Source: an uncultured Prevotellaceae bacterium
Lineage (GTDB): Bacteria; Bacteroidota; Bacteroidia; Bacteroidales; Bacteroidaceae
Reading direction: 5' to 3'
DNA: 64,000 bases
Assembly: GCA_902769705.1 (NCBI GenBank)
Contig: CACXPX010000002.1
Location: 1 to 64,000 of the forward strand
Shown here piece after piece: positions 43,360 through 51,860 of this stretch. The notes beneath the pieces are model-generated. The model saw only the letters and a list, made by a program, of their open reading frames with translations, was not told where the DNA came from and made no database searches. The first letter of the stretch is position 1; each line of letters opens with the position of its first letter. A program made the translations under genes and the position numbers.

Positions 43360-45249
43360 TTACTTTTTTCCTTTTAAATCTTTAATAAATTTCCTCTCTC
43401 TGATTTTACGCGGCAATAAAGGGCTGTCTACACCAGCATCCAAAGCTTTCTGCCAATATTCCACGGCTTTGCCAATGTCACCGTTCATTGCATAAATGTC
43501 ACCGGCGTGCTCTATAATCACACCACTTTGTACCGAATCTGTATCGCATGCAATTGCCTGGTCGATATAGATTTTCGCTTCAGCATAGCGTTCCTGCATG
43601 AAAAGTATCCATGCGTAAGTGTCCAGATAGGTCGAGTTCTTAGGTTCTTCTTTCACTGTCTTATAACTCATCTGCTCTGCTTTCTGAAGTTCCCTCCCCT
43701 TCACACTCAGATAATACGCGTAGTTGTTCAGACAAGCAATGTTGTCGTCTTTCCATTGCAAACAACTGTCATATGCCGCCATCGCCTCTTCTTCCAGGCC
43801 TTTCGAATACAGGATGTCGCCCATGAAGTAGTAAAAATCGGAGACGATTTCCACATTACTTTGTGGCGTGATTTGCGAAACTCCACGGCGGAAAGCATCG
43901 AGAGCGCCATCGTGGTCATCCTTTTGGTAGTGGGCAAGTCCCAAATAATAATAGAACGGCATCTCATCTGGATTATAGAGCGTTCCTTCTTCACAAATAG
44001 CAATGGTTTCATCCCAATTCATATCCGCCAATGCCATTTGCAATAGTTGAATTCTGGCACCTGCATTCTCAGGTGCAATGGCAAGTACCCCCTGCAAACC
44101 CGACTTCACCACCGAATCAGGCATGTTCTTCAGTGACATATACGCCACTTTCATCTCCGCCATATCGGCATCTTTCGGTGACGCAGCGAGTATACGATCA
44201 AATAGTTCCAAAATCTGCGTGCTATCACCTTGTTCCTGTTCGTTCCGCTGAATAGCTTGACGCATCATTGTAGCTTTGCTCTCCGTCTCAGTCTTGGGAC
44301 TTATTACGATATTCTCCAACATCTGCTTCGCCAGATCTTCTTCACCTGTTGTACGGTAATAGTCGTACATCGAAGCCTGCACATAAGCATTATCGGGCTC
44401 TTCCTTCAATGCAGCCGTAAAGATCTTATAAGCCTCCTTCGGTTGGTCGTTCTGCATCAGCCAGTTGCCCATCATCACACGATAGTTCAGGTCGCTAGGA
44501 TGCTCTTCCGACAAGGTCTTTAACGCGTTCCATGCTGATTTCTTGTCGTTCATCAGTTCATACACGCGCATTTTGGTCAAAGTAATCTCTTCAGACGAGC
44601 CTTCTATGGCCTCCATACGATTAATGGTCCCAAGCATTTTGTCATACTCGTTGTCCTGTTGGTAAAGACGCATCAAGACACTAAGCACATCGGTACGGTC
44701 GCGATGTTCGTCAGCCAGACGCTCATATACTGTCTTTGCGCGGTCAAACAGCTTTGTACCTATATAATACTGTGCCAACCGCTCTTGGTAGATTTCATTC
44801 CTTGGGCTCAGTTCCGCTGCCTTTTCCAAGCATACCACGGCAAGTGAGTCATCTGATATCTCGCTTTCATACATCGCTAGATAATACCACACCTCTGCAG
44901 CATGTGGATTGATTTGCAAAGCACGCGAAAACAATTCGTAAGCCGCATCATAATTACCAGCATTTTGTTGGCGAACAGCTTCAAGGAAAACATAGTTGAA
45001 ATGCAATGAATCCTCGTAACTCAAGGGGGGATAGACTTTAACCGAAGGAGTAACAAAGGATTTGTCAGTTTTCGCCTTCGTCTTCTTGGTGGTTTCCGTC
45101 TGCATTCCAGCAACAGCACCACTCATACCACCAATCAGCGCAGGGGTCAATACCGCACCACATGAAGTGGCTACAACTGCCCAAACAACTAACAGCCACA
45201 ACCTAACGTTCTTCTTCCTTAGTTTCTCTCTACTCATCACATTCCTCAT
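43360..45249 (-). CDS. TPR-repeat outer-envelope lipoprotein
   Basis: The 629-residue protein begins with a basic start and hydrophobic core ending in the lipobox-like VVATSCGAVL, so it is likely a lipoprotein. From about residue 75 it is a series of tetratricopeptide repeats (for example AGNYDAAYELFSRALQINPHAAEVWYYLA, and FYYYLGLAHYQKDDHDGALDAFRRG). Such scaffolds hold partner proteins together. It may start at 45249 or at the ATG 12 nt downstream. Operon position between dut and the DUF4292 gene suggests a cell-envelope assembly function, not demonstrated. Confidence 0.85.
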   Translation of the reverse strand: MRNVMSREKLRKKNVRLWLLVVWAVVATSCGAVLTPALIGGMSGAVAGMQTETTKKTKAKTDKSFVTPSVKVYPPLSYEDSLHFNYVFLEAVRQQNAGNYDAAYELFSRALQINPHAAEVWYYLAMYESEISDDSLAVVCLEKAAELSPRNEIYQERLAQYYIGTKLFDRAKTVYERLADEHRDRTDVLSVLMRLYQQDNEYDKMLGTINRMEAIEGSSEEITLTKMRVYELMNDKKSAWNALKTLSEEHPSDLNYRVMMGNWLMQNDQPKEAYKIFTAALKEEPDNAYVQASMYDYYRTTGEEDLAKQMLENIVISPKTETESKATMMRQAIQRNEQEQGDSTQILELFDRILAASPKDADMAEMKVAYMSLKNMPDSVVKSGLQGVLAIAPENAGARIQLLQMALADMNWDETIAICEEGTLYNPDEMPFYYYLGLAHYQKDDHDGALDAFRRGVSQITPQSNVEIVSDFYYFMGDILYSKGLEEEAMAAYDSCLQWKDDNIACLNNYAYYLSVKGRELQKAEQMSYKTVKEEPKNSTYLDTYAWILFMQERYAEAKIYIDQAIACDTDSVQSGVIIEHAGDIYAMNGDIGKAVEYWQKALDAGVDSPLLPRKIRERKFIKDLKGKK

Positions 45250-45282
45250 TGCTTTTCCATTCGGTCAACAACCATTAGGGCC

Positions 45283-45720
45283 TTATTTAACGCCAGTATG
45301 ACCGTAACCACCAGCACCACGTTCTGTTTCGTCTAGTTCTGTCACCACCTCGAAATCAGCCTGTTCGTGACGCGCAATGACCATTTGTGCAACGCGTTCG
45401 CCATCATTCACAATAAAATCCTCTTGCGAAAGATTGATTAACAACACGCCAACCTCACCACGATAGTCGGCATCAACAGTGCCTGGAGCATTCAACACGG
45501 TAATACCACGCTTTAGAGCCAAACCACTACGTGGACGAACCTGAGCCTCATATCCTTCAGGCAGAGCAATATAAAGGCCTGTTGGGACAAGACAACGCTC
45601 TAAAGGACGTAACACAATGGGTTCATCGAGATTAGCACGCAAATCCATACCAGCACTCTGCAGTGTGGCGTAACGGGGCAAAGGTTGGTGCCCTTTGTTA
45701 ATCACTTTTATTTTCAGCAT
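45283..45720 (-). CDS. dut: deoxyuridine 5'-triphosphate nucleotidohydrolase
   Basis: dUTPase hydrolyses dUTP to dUMP, keeping uracil out of DNA and supplying thymidylate synthesis. The 145-residue protein shows the trimeric dUTPase motifs in order: [27 protein letters not shown] and the C-terminal [10 protein letters not shown] arm that closes over the active site. It is the first gene of the envelope operon, 33 nt before the TPR gene. It is divergent from dgt, another dNTP triphosphatase. Confidence 0.96.
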   Translation of the reverse strand: MLKIKVINKGHQPLPRYATLQSAGMDLRANLDEPIVLRPLERCLVPTGLYIALPEGYEAQVRPRSGLALKRGITVLNAPGTVDADYRGEVGVLLINLSQEDFIVNDGERVAQMVIARHEQADFEVVTELDETERGAGGYGHTGVK

Positions 45721-45744
45721 TTCGTAAGTCTATTAAATAATCTG

Positions 45745-45752
45745 CAAAAATA
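45745..45752 (-). promoter_or_regulatory. -7 promoter element of the dut operon
   Basis: TATTTTTG on the minus strand, 24 nt before the dut ATG. Confidence 0.5.
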
Positions 45753-45817
45753 ATTAATAATTCTCACTTCTCTGCATCATTTTCCATTTTTCGGTGGCCT
45801 TTTCAGATTTTTTACAT

Positions 45818-45825
45818 TATCTTTG
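45818..45825 (+). promoter_or_regulatory. -7 promoter element of dgt
   Basis: TATCTTTG ends 5 nt before the dgt ATG at 45831, so the transcript is predicted to be leaderless or nearly so. No clear -33 box. Confidence 0.5.
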
Positions 45826-45830
45826 CGACC

Positions 45831-47174
45831 ATGAACTGGCAACAACTCATTTCAAACAAGCGATTCGGACAAGAGGAGCGGCACGCTACGCGACATGATG
45901 ACCGATCAGAATTCAAGCGCGACTACGACCGACTAATCTTCTCTGCGCCCTTCCGCAGACTGCAAAACAAGACCCAAGTGTTCCCCCTACCGGGTAGCAT
46001 CTTTGTGCATAACCGCCTGACTCACTCGCTCGAAGTGGCCAGCGTAGGACGCTCATTGGGTGACGATGTAGCGGCACGACTCCTTACACGCCATCCTGAA
46101 TTGCGAGGAACAATGTTCGAAGAGATTGGTACTATCGTCTCAGCCGCCTGCCTTGCTCACGACATGGGGAATCCTCCCTTCGGGCACAGTGGTGAAAAAG
46201 CCATCCAGACATTCTTCTCAGAGGGTCCCGGATTGGCACTGAAAAACCAACTGACACCCGAATTCTGGGATGACATCACACATTTCGAAGGCAACGCATA
46301 CGCCTTCCGTCTGCTCACTCACCGCTTCAAAGGACGACGTGCCGGAGGGTTCGTAATGACCTACACCACGCTTGCCAGCATCGTAAAATACCCTTACGCA
46401 TCATCGGTTCCAAGCAAGAAGGGGAAATTCGGATTCTTCAACACCGAGACGGCAGATTATGTGAAGATTGCAAACGAACTGGGAATTCCGAGAACAAAAG
46501 GAAGTGAAACCGAAAACAATTTGAGATACGCTCGTCATCCTCTGGTGTACCTTGTGGAAGCTGCCGATGACATCTGCTACGAGATTATGGACATCGAAGA
46601 TGCCCATAAACTAAAGCTCATTACTTATGAGGAAACCGAGCGTTTACTACTCAATTATTTCGATGAAACCGGCAAAAATGGAATCAAACAAAGGCTTATC
46701 GATGAATGTGTGACTGACACGAACGAGAAGGTAGTCTATTTGCGCTCTTGCGTTATCGGAACTCTCGAGAGACTTTGCGTTGAAGCGTTTGTAGAACACG
46801 AAGACCAACTTCTGGCGGGCGAACCCATCGGAAGCCTTATCGACCTCATCCCAGAACGCGAACGGCAAGCCTACCGGCAATGCATGGAACTGTCGGTGGA
46901 ACGTATTTATCGAAGCAAACCCGTTCTTGATGTGGAACTGAGCGGATACAAAATCATCGAGAACTTAATGCAGACTTTCATCAATGCCGCCATTCATCCC
47001 GACCAATTCCACTCGAAGCAACTCATCAACCGAGTCAGCTCTCAATACCACATCCACGACGATGACTTAGAAACGCGTGTGATGGCCGTCATCGACTATC
47101 TATGTGGAATGACTGATGTCTTCGCACTCGAAGTCTATCAGCGCATCAACGGACTTTCGCTTCCTATAGTATAA
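45831..47174 (+). CDS. dgt: deoxyguanosinetriphosphate triphosphohydrolase (HD domain)
   Basis: Dgt releases triphosphate from dGTP (and often other dNTPs), adjusting nucleotide pools and sometimes limiting phage. The 447-residue protein has the conserved start RDDRSEFKRDYDRLIFSAPFRRLQNKTQVFPL and the HD-superfamily metal residues: NRLTHSLEV near residue 65, and CLAHDMGNPPFGHSGE near 105. Length fits the group that includes E. coli Dgt and related dNTPases. Divergent from dut. Confidence 0.94.
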   Translation: MNWQQLISNKRFGQEERHATRHDDRSEFKRDYDRLIFSAPFRRLQNKTQVFPLPGSIFVHNRLTHSLEVASVGRSLGDDVAARLLTRHPELRGTMFEEIGTIVSAACLAHDMGNPPFGHSGEKAIQTFFSEGPGLALKNQLTPEFWDDITHFEGNAYAFRLLTHRFKGRRAGGFVMTYTTLASIVKYPYASSVPSKKGKFGFFNTETADYVKIANELGIPRTKGSETENNLRYARHPLVYLVEAADDICYEIMDIEDAHKLKLITYEETERLLLNYFDETGKNGIKQRLIDECVTDTNEKVVYLRSCVIGTLERLCVEAFVEHEDQLLAGEPIGSLIDLIPERERQAYRQCMELSVERIYRSKPVLDVELSGYKIIENLMQTFINAAIHPDQFHSKQLINRVSSQYHIHDDDLETRVMAVIDYLCGMTDVFALEVYQRINGLSLPIV

Positions 47175-47210
47175 TTGGCAAGAAGTACCGACTAACATAA
47201 GAAAACAACA

Positions 47211-47248
47211 AAGAGGGTGGAAACTTGCACTTCTACCCTCTTCTTTTT
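47211..47248. terminator. bidirectional terminator between dgt and the glsB-like gene
   Basis: AAGAGGGT (47211-47218) pairs with ACCCTCTT (47235-47242), followed by a T-rich tail (47244-47249). It separates two convergent genes; the A-rich 5' side is weaker. Confidence 0.75.
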
Positions 47249-47271
47249 TATGTCTACAATAAGCCTTAAAT

Positions 47272-48273
47272 CTACTTCTCTCCGTCTTTCGGTTGATAAA
47301 TCACATTATTAGCACCACTTGTAAGGCGCAACGCATCGGGGTGCTGGCGGATGAACGAATCGACATGACGGATGCGTTTTTCTTCCAAAATCTCGTCAAC
47401 AGCAATCAAGATACCCGTCTCCTCAACATCGCCAAAACCGTAATTGATAGCGGTTCCGAAGAGTTTCATTGTTGGCGAAAGACTCATATACGCGTTTACG
47501 AGTGGTGGGATGTCATAGCCCAACTTGCGCACCTCAGAGTTCAAAATGCGATAGTCTTTCTTGAAGTCGTCTTCGTGGAAAATGGCAGCCAATTCTTGAG
47601 GGTCTGCCTCAATTTTCAACGGTTTCATCGGTGTAATGAGGTTTTCCTTATCATCGAAATGCTTCTTCAGGAAATACAAAATCATGTCACGCCCCCGACG
47701 AATGTAAGAAGGATACATTGTCATTTTTCCGAAGAAATATTTCACGTTGGGATTGAGTACCGTCAAAGCGCCCAAACCATCCCACAAATTATCCAAAGCA
47801 AAAATGCTCTTCGTGTTCTTGCGCACATTCTGATAATCGAGTGAGACGAACGAACGGCCAAGTTCTACTGTCCAAGGCATATAATCGCGCAAAAACTTCT
47901 CTGAAAAATGGAACATGTGGCTAGTTGCCAAGATGGGTTGTCCATCAGCACCTATCTCCCAATCAGTACCGTAGATATAGCGATAGCCGCCAATGATTTC
48001 TTCGGCTTCAGGATTCCAAACGATGAGCTGCTTGTAACAGTTCTCGCAAGTGTCGAACTCGTCGATGTCAACCTCCTTTCCTGTGCCACCACCGCCTGCA
48101 CGGAATGCTATCTCACGCAGACGACCAATCTCGCGCATCACATTGGGAGCGTTGTGTGCCGTTACCACATAGATGTGATTACGGCTCTTGTTTGTCATTC
48201 GGAGCATGCGGTCGGGAGTTAGTTCAGCCTTCAGCAACTCCACATCGACAGGTTGGATGATTTCTTGTTCCAT
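47272..48273 (-). CDS. glsB: GlsB-like N-acyltransferase (GNAT/OlsB-type), glycine-lipid synthesis
   Basis: The 333-residue protein resembles OlsB/GNAT acyltransferases that move a 3-hydroxy-acyl chain to the amino group of an amino acid. In Bacteroides thetaiotaomicron a homologous pair, GlsB and GlsA, makes glycine lipids by N- and then O-acylation. Visible core: REIAFRAGGGGTGKEVDIDEFD, IIGGYRYIYG, ELGRSFVSLDYQ and FFGKMTMYPSY. The next gene upstream on the same strand (48 nt) is the PlsC-like O-acyltransferase, matching the gls arrangement. Assignment rests on the pair and family layout, not on a database search. Confidence 0.8.
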   Translation of the reverse strand: MEQEIIQPVDVELLKAELTPDRMLRMTNKSRNHIYVVTAHNAPNVMREIGRLREIAFRAGGGGTGKEVDIDEFDTCENCYKQLIVWNPEAEEIIGGYRYIYGTDWEIGADGQPILATSHMFHFSEKFLRDYMPWTVELGRSFVSLDYQNVRKNTKSIFALDNLWDGLGALTVLNPNVKYFFGKMTMYPSYIRRGRDMILYFLKKHFDDKENLITPMKPLKIEADPQELAAIFHEDDFKKDYRILNSEVRKLGYDIPPLVNAYMSLSPTMKLFGTAINYGFGDVEETGILIAVDEILEEKRIRHVDSFIRQHPDALRLTSGANNVIYQPKDGEK

Positions 48274-48321
48274 TTTTATTTATTGCGATTGTTTTGAAGT
48301 TTATTCTGTTTTTAATGACGC

Positions 48322-49140
48322 CTATAGTTCATAAACGCCGTCCTTCACCCACTGAGCCCATTGAACTGCTGACTTACTCTTATCGAATGTCTGCCAAGGA
48401 ATAGGCTTGCCAATAGCCACGCGGAATGTCTTGCCAACGTTCTTATACATCTCGTCAACCAAATAGAGCATAGCAACATTGAACTTCAAGTTCAGCCGTT
48501 TGCACCAATTGGCGATGTTGTAGAATTTCTCCGAATTCCGTCCACTAAAGTGAATAGGAACTATATCACGTTGAGTTTCAACACTTTTCGTGATAAACGT
48601 TTTCTTCCAATCCAAATCGCGAATCTTCCCATCGGCACCTTTTCGAGAGCAAATGCCTGCAGGAAACATCAGCATATGATGGTCGGACTTGAAGCCAGCT
48701 TCAACCATAGCAGGAAAATCACGGCTCTGCTTGCCCGTCTTGTTAATAGGAATGCAAAGAGGGGCCAACCCTGGCAAATTCATTAGCAAGTCGTTCACAA
48801 GATAACGGAAATTTCCATCATAGTGCTCGCCGATAATACTGCCCAAGGCCACTCCATCAGGACCGCCAAGCGGATGGTTCGATACAAAAGTATAAAGACG
48901 TCCATCATCCTTAGAAGGAAGATTCTCCTCGCCCACGATTTCAAGTGTCATTTCTAGATAATCCACACAAGCTTTCAGCCAAGGAGTTCCCTTCAAATCA
49001 CGGCTTTCCCACAAGAATGCGTTCACACGATCTTGATGAACGGTGCGCTTCAGCCACGAAACTACAGGACGCGGAACCCACTTGGCCTTTGCGCCCATCT
49101 TGCTTTCAAGAACCTTGTCAATATCTATGGTTTTCTCCAT
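48322..49140 (-). CDS. glsA: GlsA-like O-acyltransferase (PlsC superfamily), glycine-lipid synthesis
   Basis: The 272-residue protein belongs to the lysophospholipid acyltransferase superfamily. The acyltransferase motif is SNHPLGGPDGVAL, in which histidine and aspartate are separated by five residues rather than the usual four. The partner block FPAGICSRKGADGKIRDLDWKKTF resembles the substrate-binding motif. Coupled with the GlsB-like gene, it is expected to add a second acyl chain to the hydroxyl of N-acyl-3-hydroxyacyl glycine. It could instead be a general 1-acyl-glycerol-3-phosphate acyltransferase. Confidence 0.8.
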   Translation of the reverse strand: MEKTIDIDKVLESKMGAKAKWVPRPVVSWLKRTVHQDRVNAFLWESRDLKGTPWLKACVDYLEMTLEIVGEENLPSKDDGRLYTFVSNHPLGGPDGVALGSIIGEHYDGNFRYLVNDLLMNLPGLAPLCIPINKTGKQSRDFPAMVEAGFKSDHHMLMFPAGICSRKGADGKIRDLDWKKTFITKSVETQRDIVPIHFSGRNSEKFYNIANWCKRLNLKFNVAMLYLVDEMYKNVGKTFRVAIGKPIPWQTFDKSKSAVQWAQWVKDGVYEL

Positions 49141-49181
49141 CTAAAACTGTCTTTTTTCGGATACTAAGTAGTAATTGATTG

Positions 49182-49189
49182 CAAAAATA
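49182..49189 (-). promoter_or_regulatory. -7 promoter element of the gls pair
   Basis: TATTTTTG on the minus strand, 41 nt before the ATG at 49140. Bases 49190-49386 hold no gene. Confidence 0.5.
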
Positions 49190-49386
49190 ACACATTTTTT
49201 CCGTTTTCATAACATTTCGATTGAAAAATACTCAAAAAGGTGATATTTTTCTTTTTTAAAACTTTGAAAGAATTTTAATCGGGCTCTCAAAAATGCCGTT
49301 GCTGAAACCTTTCCCCACCACAAATGCAAAAAATGCACAAAATAGAAAATTCGTGCAATAACATGATTTTCAACAACTTGTAATTT

Positions 49387-49513
49387 CTTTACATTTTTCG
49401 CAAATTGTCAAAGCTATGTTTTCACCCTCTCAAAGCATAGCTTTAGCAGTTCAAAAGCATGCATATTAGCGCTTAAAAGATGGCATTTAGAAGAGCAAAA
49501 AGGCCGTTTTCAT
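49387..49513 (-). repeat. array F: five modules at 22-23-bp period plus anchor
   Basis: On the minus strand the modules run 49513-49492, 49491-49470, 49469-49448, 49447-49425 (23 nt) and 49424-49403. They end at the anchor TGCGAAAAATGTAAAG (49402-49387). The core of several modules is AAAGCATAGCTTT or its variants (49425-49447 carries CTCAAAGCATAGCTTTAG on the plus strand), the same core as in array A and at the start of array G. The anchor faces the glsA promoter. From 49514 to the mraZ promoter (about 220 nt) the sequence is AT-rich with no gene. Confidence 0.75.
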
Positions 49514-49738
49514 CGAAAATTTCCTATTTTTTGCTACAAAAAAGAGGGACTTGAGATACATTAAAGTCAAAAAACGATGAAAATTGAAAATATTAGCTAA
49601 TTTAATTTTTACGAAATTTTATTACAAAACACGGTATTCAAACAGCATTTCAATCCCATAGAAAAAGTAGAAAAATTAATATGCTTAAAGAGTTAAAAAT
49701 CAAGAAAATCACTTTTTTTGAAAAAAAAATCAAAAAAG

Positions 49739-49771
49739 GTGGGGAAAAGTGGGGGGAAATTATTACCTTTG
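49739..49771 (+). promoter_or_regulatory. mraZ promoter with two MraZ-type GTGGGG boxes
   Basis: GTGGGG occurs at 49739-49744 and 49749-49754, exactly 10 bp apart. The -7 box TACCTTTG follows at 49764-49771. MraZ in other bacteria binds direct repeats of a TGGG/GTGG core about 10 bp apart in its own promoter. Here the boxes occupy the -33 region, so binding should block polymerase and repress the dcw cluster. Confidence 0.65.
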
Positions 49772-49802
49772 CGAACGGATTCGTTTTTAACATAATGTAC
49801 AC

Positions 49803-50282
49803 ATGCGATTTTTAGGTAATATAGAAGCTAAAACCGACGTTAAAGGCAGAGCATTTCTGCCAGTCGTCTTCCGCAAGGTGCTCCAGGCATCTGGCGAAGA
49901 ATCGCTTGTGTTGCGCAAGGATGTCTTCCAACCCTGTTTGGTGCTCTACCCCCAATCGGTGTGGAACGAGCAAATGGACACCTTGCGGCGGCGGCTCAAT
50001 CGCTGGAGTGCTCACCAGCAGCTCATCTTCCGCCAATTTGTGGCAGATGTAGAGACCTTGACACTCGATGGAAACGGCAGATTCCTCATTCCGAAACGCT
50101 ATTTGAAGATGGCCAACATCGAGCAGAGCATCAAATTCATAGGCATGGGCGACACCATTGAGATATGGAGCAGCAACGTTGCAAGTCAACCCTTCATGGA
50201 GCCCGACGAATTCAGCCGCGCATTGGAAGCTATCATGACAACACCCGAGACCCCATACACAGCCGAACAAACAACCGACTGA
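49803..50282 (+). CDS. mraZ: transcriptional regulator MraZ
   Basis: MraZ is a double AbrB-like protein that binds the promoter of the division and cell-wall (dcw) cluster. The 159-residue protein has both copies of the D-x3-R core: TDVKGRAFLP (first half) and LDGNGRFLIP (second half). It is the first gene of the cluster and lies just downstream of the GTGGGG boxes. There is an in-frame start at 49803 only; the nearby ATG at 49796 is out of frame. In E. coli MraZ represses its own operon and activity is antagonised by MraW (RsmH) levels. Confidence 0.94.
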   Translation: MRFLGNIEAKTDVKGRAFLPVVFRKVLQASGEESLVLRKDVFQPCLVLYPQSVWNEQMDTLRRRLNRWSAHQQLIFRQFVADVETLTLDGNGRFLIPKRYLKMANIEQSIKFIGMGDTIEIWSSNVASQPFMEPDEFSRALEAIMTTPETPYTAEQTTD

Positions 50283-50315
50283 CACCGCTAACTCAGCATC
50301 TTCCGAAACGATTAT

Positions 50316-51230
50316 ATGGCGATGACCGCAGAATCATATCACGTACCTGTCCTGCTAAAGGAGAGTGTCGACGGACTTAGTATTAAGCCCGATGGCATCT
50401 ACGTGGATGTGACCTACGGAGGAGGAGGCCACTCGAAGGAGATTCTGACGAGACTGGGGCTGAAAGGACGACTTTTCAGTTTTGACCAAGATGCTGACGC
50501 CGAGCAGAATATCGTAGACGATGAACGGCTGACCTTTGTGAGGAGCAACTTCAGATATCTTGTCAACTGGATGCGCTACTATGGTGTGGAGCAAATAGAC
50601 GGCCTGCTGGGCGACTTAGGTGTGTCGAGCCACCATTTCGACGATGCTGAACGAGGATTCTCCTTTCGCTTCGAGGCACCGCTCGACATGCGGATGAACA
50701 AAAGGGCGACGATTACGGCTGCCGATATCGTGAACAAAGCCGACGAAAAACAATTGGCCGACATCTTCTACCTCTACGGCGAACTGAAATCAGCAAGGCG
50801 GATAGCGGCGGCCATCGTGAAAGAACGGACTCAGAAACCCATATTGACCACGAAGGACTTCATCGATGCGGTGGAACCCTTCTTCAAACGGGAAAGCGAG
50901 AAGAAAGATATGGCCCGACTGTTTCAAGCGCTACGCATAGAGGTGAACCACGAGATGGACGCTCTTAGGCAAATGCTCAACGGAGCCACTCAAATCATCA
51001 AACCTGGTGGAAGGCTCGTCATCATCACCTACCACTCGCTCGAAGACCGAATTGTCAAGAATGTGATGAAGGCTGGGAATCCGGAAGGGACTGTCAACCA
51101 AGACTTCTTCGGACGCATTGAAGCCCCTTTCACCCCACTCAGCAACAAGGTGATTACACCCACCCCTGACGAGCAAATGCGAAACCCGAGAAGCAGAAGT
51201 GCAAAACTAAGAATTGCGACAAGAAAATGA
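50316..51230 (+). CDS. rsmH: 16S rRNA (cytosine-1402-N4) methyltransferase
   Basis: RsmH (MraW) methylates the N4 position of C1402 in 16S rRNA at the decoding centre. The 304-residue protein has the start YHVPVLLKESVDGL, the SAM-binding motif VDVTYGGGGHSKEIL and the specific region LDMRMNKRATITAADIVN. The C-terminus GRLVIITYHSLEDRIVKN is conserved. An ATG six bases downstream is an alternative start. Its stop overlaps the FtsL-like gene start by 4 nt. Confidence 0.97.
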   Translation: MAMTAESYHVPVLLKESVDGLSIKPDGIYVDVTYGGGGHSKEILTRLGLKGRLFSFDQDADAEQNIVDDERLTFVRSNFRYLVNWMRYYGVEQIDGLLGDLGVSSHHFDDAERGFSFRFEAPLDMRMNKRATITAADIVNKADEKQLADIFYLYGELKSARRIAAAIVKERTQKPILTTKDFIDAVEPFFKRESEKKDMARLFQALRIEVNHEMDALRQMLNGATQIIKPGGRLVIITYHSLEDRIVKNVMKAGNPEGTVNQDFFGRIEAPFTPLSNKVITPTPDEQMRNPRSRSAKLRIATRK

Positions 51231-51811
51231 AGACGGAAGAAGACAACAACAAGATAAAAGGTCCACAACTGACCATCGAGACGGCTCCCGAACCCGAGAG
51301 TGCATCTTCTGCTGAGCCTCAAAAGACCGACGAAGATACGCCTGACAAAGCCAAAGAGCAGATAAAAGGCAATTCGAAGCCCAAGAAGAAAGAAGAGGCA
51401 ACGGCACCAGCTGAAGAAATTGTGGAAGAGCCCTCATCGCTGAGGGAAGCCATCAAGGAAACGGCTACCGAAGACGAGGCTCCGCAATCGAAGAACTTCA
51501 CGCTCCGCAAAATATTGGGTGGTGACATCCTCTCCACGCAAACCATCAGGAGCCAGATATGGGTCATACTGCTCATCACGGCATTCCTCATCATCTACAT
51601 CTCGAACCGTTACAGCTGCCAGCAAGACCTCATACAAATCGACAAACTCCAAAAAGAACTGCAAGACGCGAAATACAAAGCACTGGCCAGCAGCAGCCAA
51701 CTGACAGAGAAATGCCGCGAAAGCCACGTGCTCGACATGTTGAAAGCTAACAACGACAGCCTGCTGAAAATAGCCAATCAACCACCTTATATAATAAAGG
51801 TGCCAGAATAA
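51227..51811 (+). CDS. ftsL: FtsL-like cell division protein
   Basis: The position between rsmH and ftsI, the single membrane helix (about residues 106-124, IWVILLITAFLIIYISN) and the short periplasmic coiled coil after it (LIQIDKLQKELQDAKYKALASSSQL) all match FtsL. This protein joins FtsQ and FtsB to activate FtsWI. The N-terminal cytoplasmic part is unusually long, about 100 residues, low in complexity and rich in Glu, Lys, Pro and Ala. Sequence of FtsL is poorly conserved, so the name rests on gene order and topology. Confidence 0.78.
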   Translation: MKTEEDNNKIKGPQLTIETAPEPESASSAEPQKTDEDTPDKAKEQIKGNSKPKKKEEATAPAEEIVEEPSSLREAIKETATEDEAPQSKNFTLRKILGGDILSTQTIRSQIWVILLITAFLIIYISNRYSCQQDLIQIDKLQKELQDAKYKALASSSQLTEKCRESHVLDMLKANNDSLLKIANQPPYIIKVPE

Positions 51812-51860
51812 GGCAGCCAAAGTACCACCAAATGTCAACCGTTAAATGTGAATTGAACAA

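Noticed and set aside
49796-49798. Earlier mraZ start codon
   Set aside because: It is not in frame with the MraZ coding sequence.
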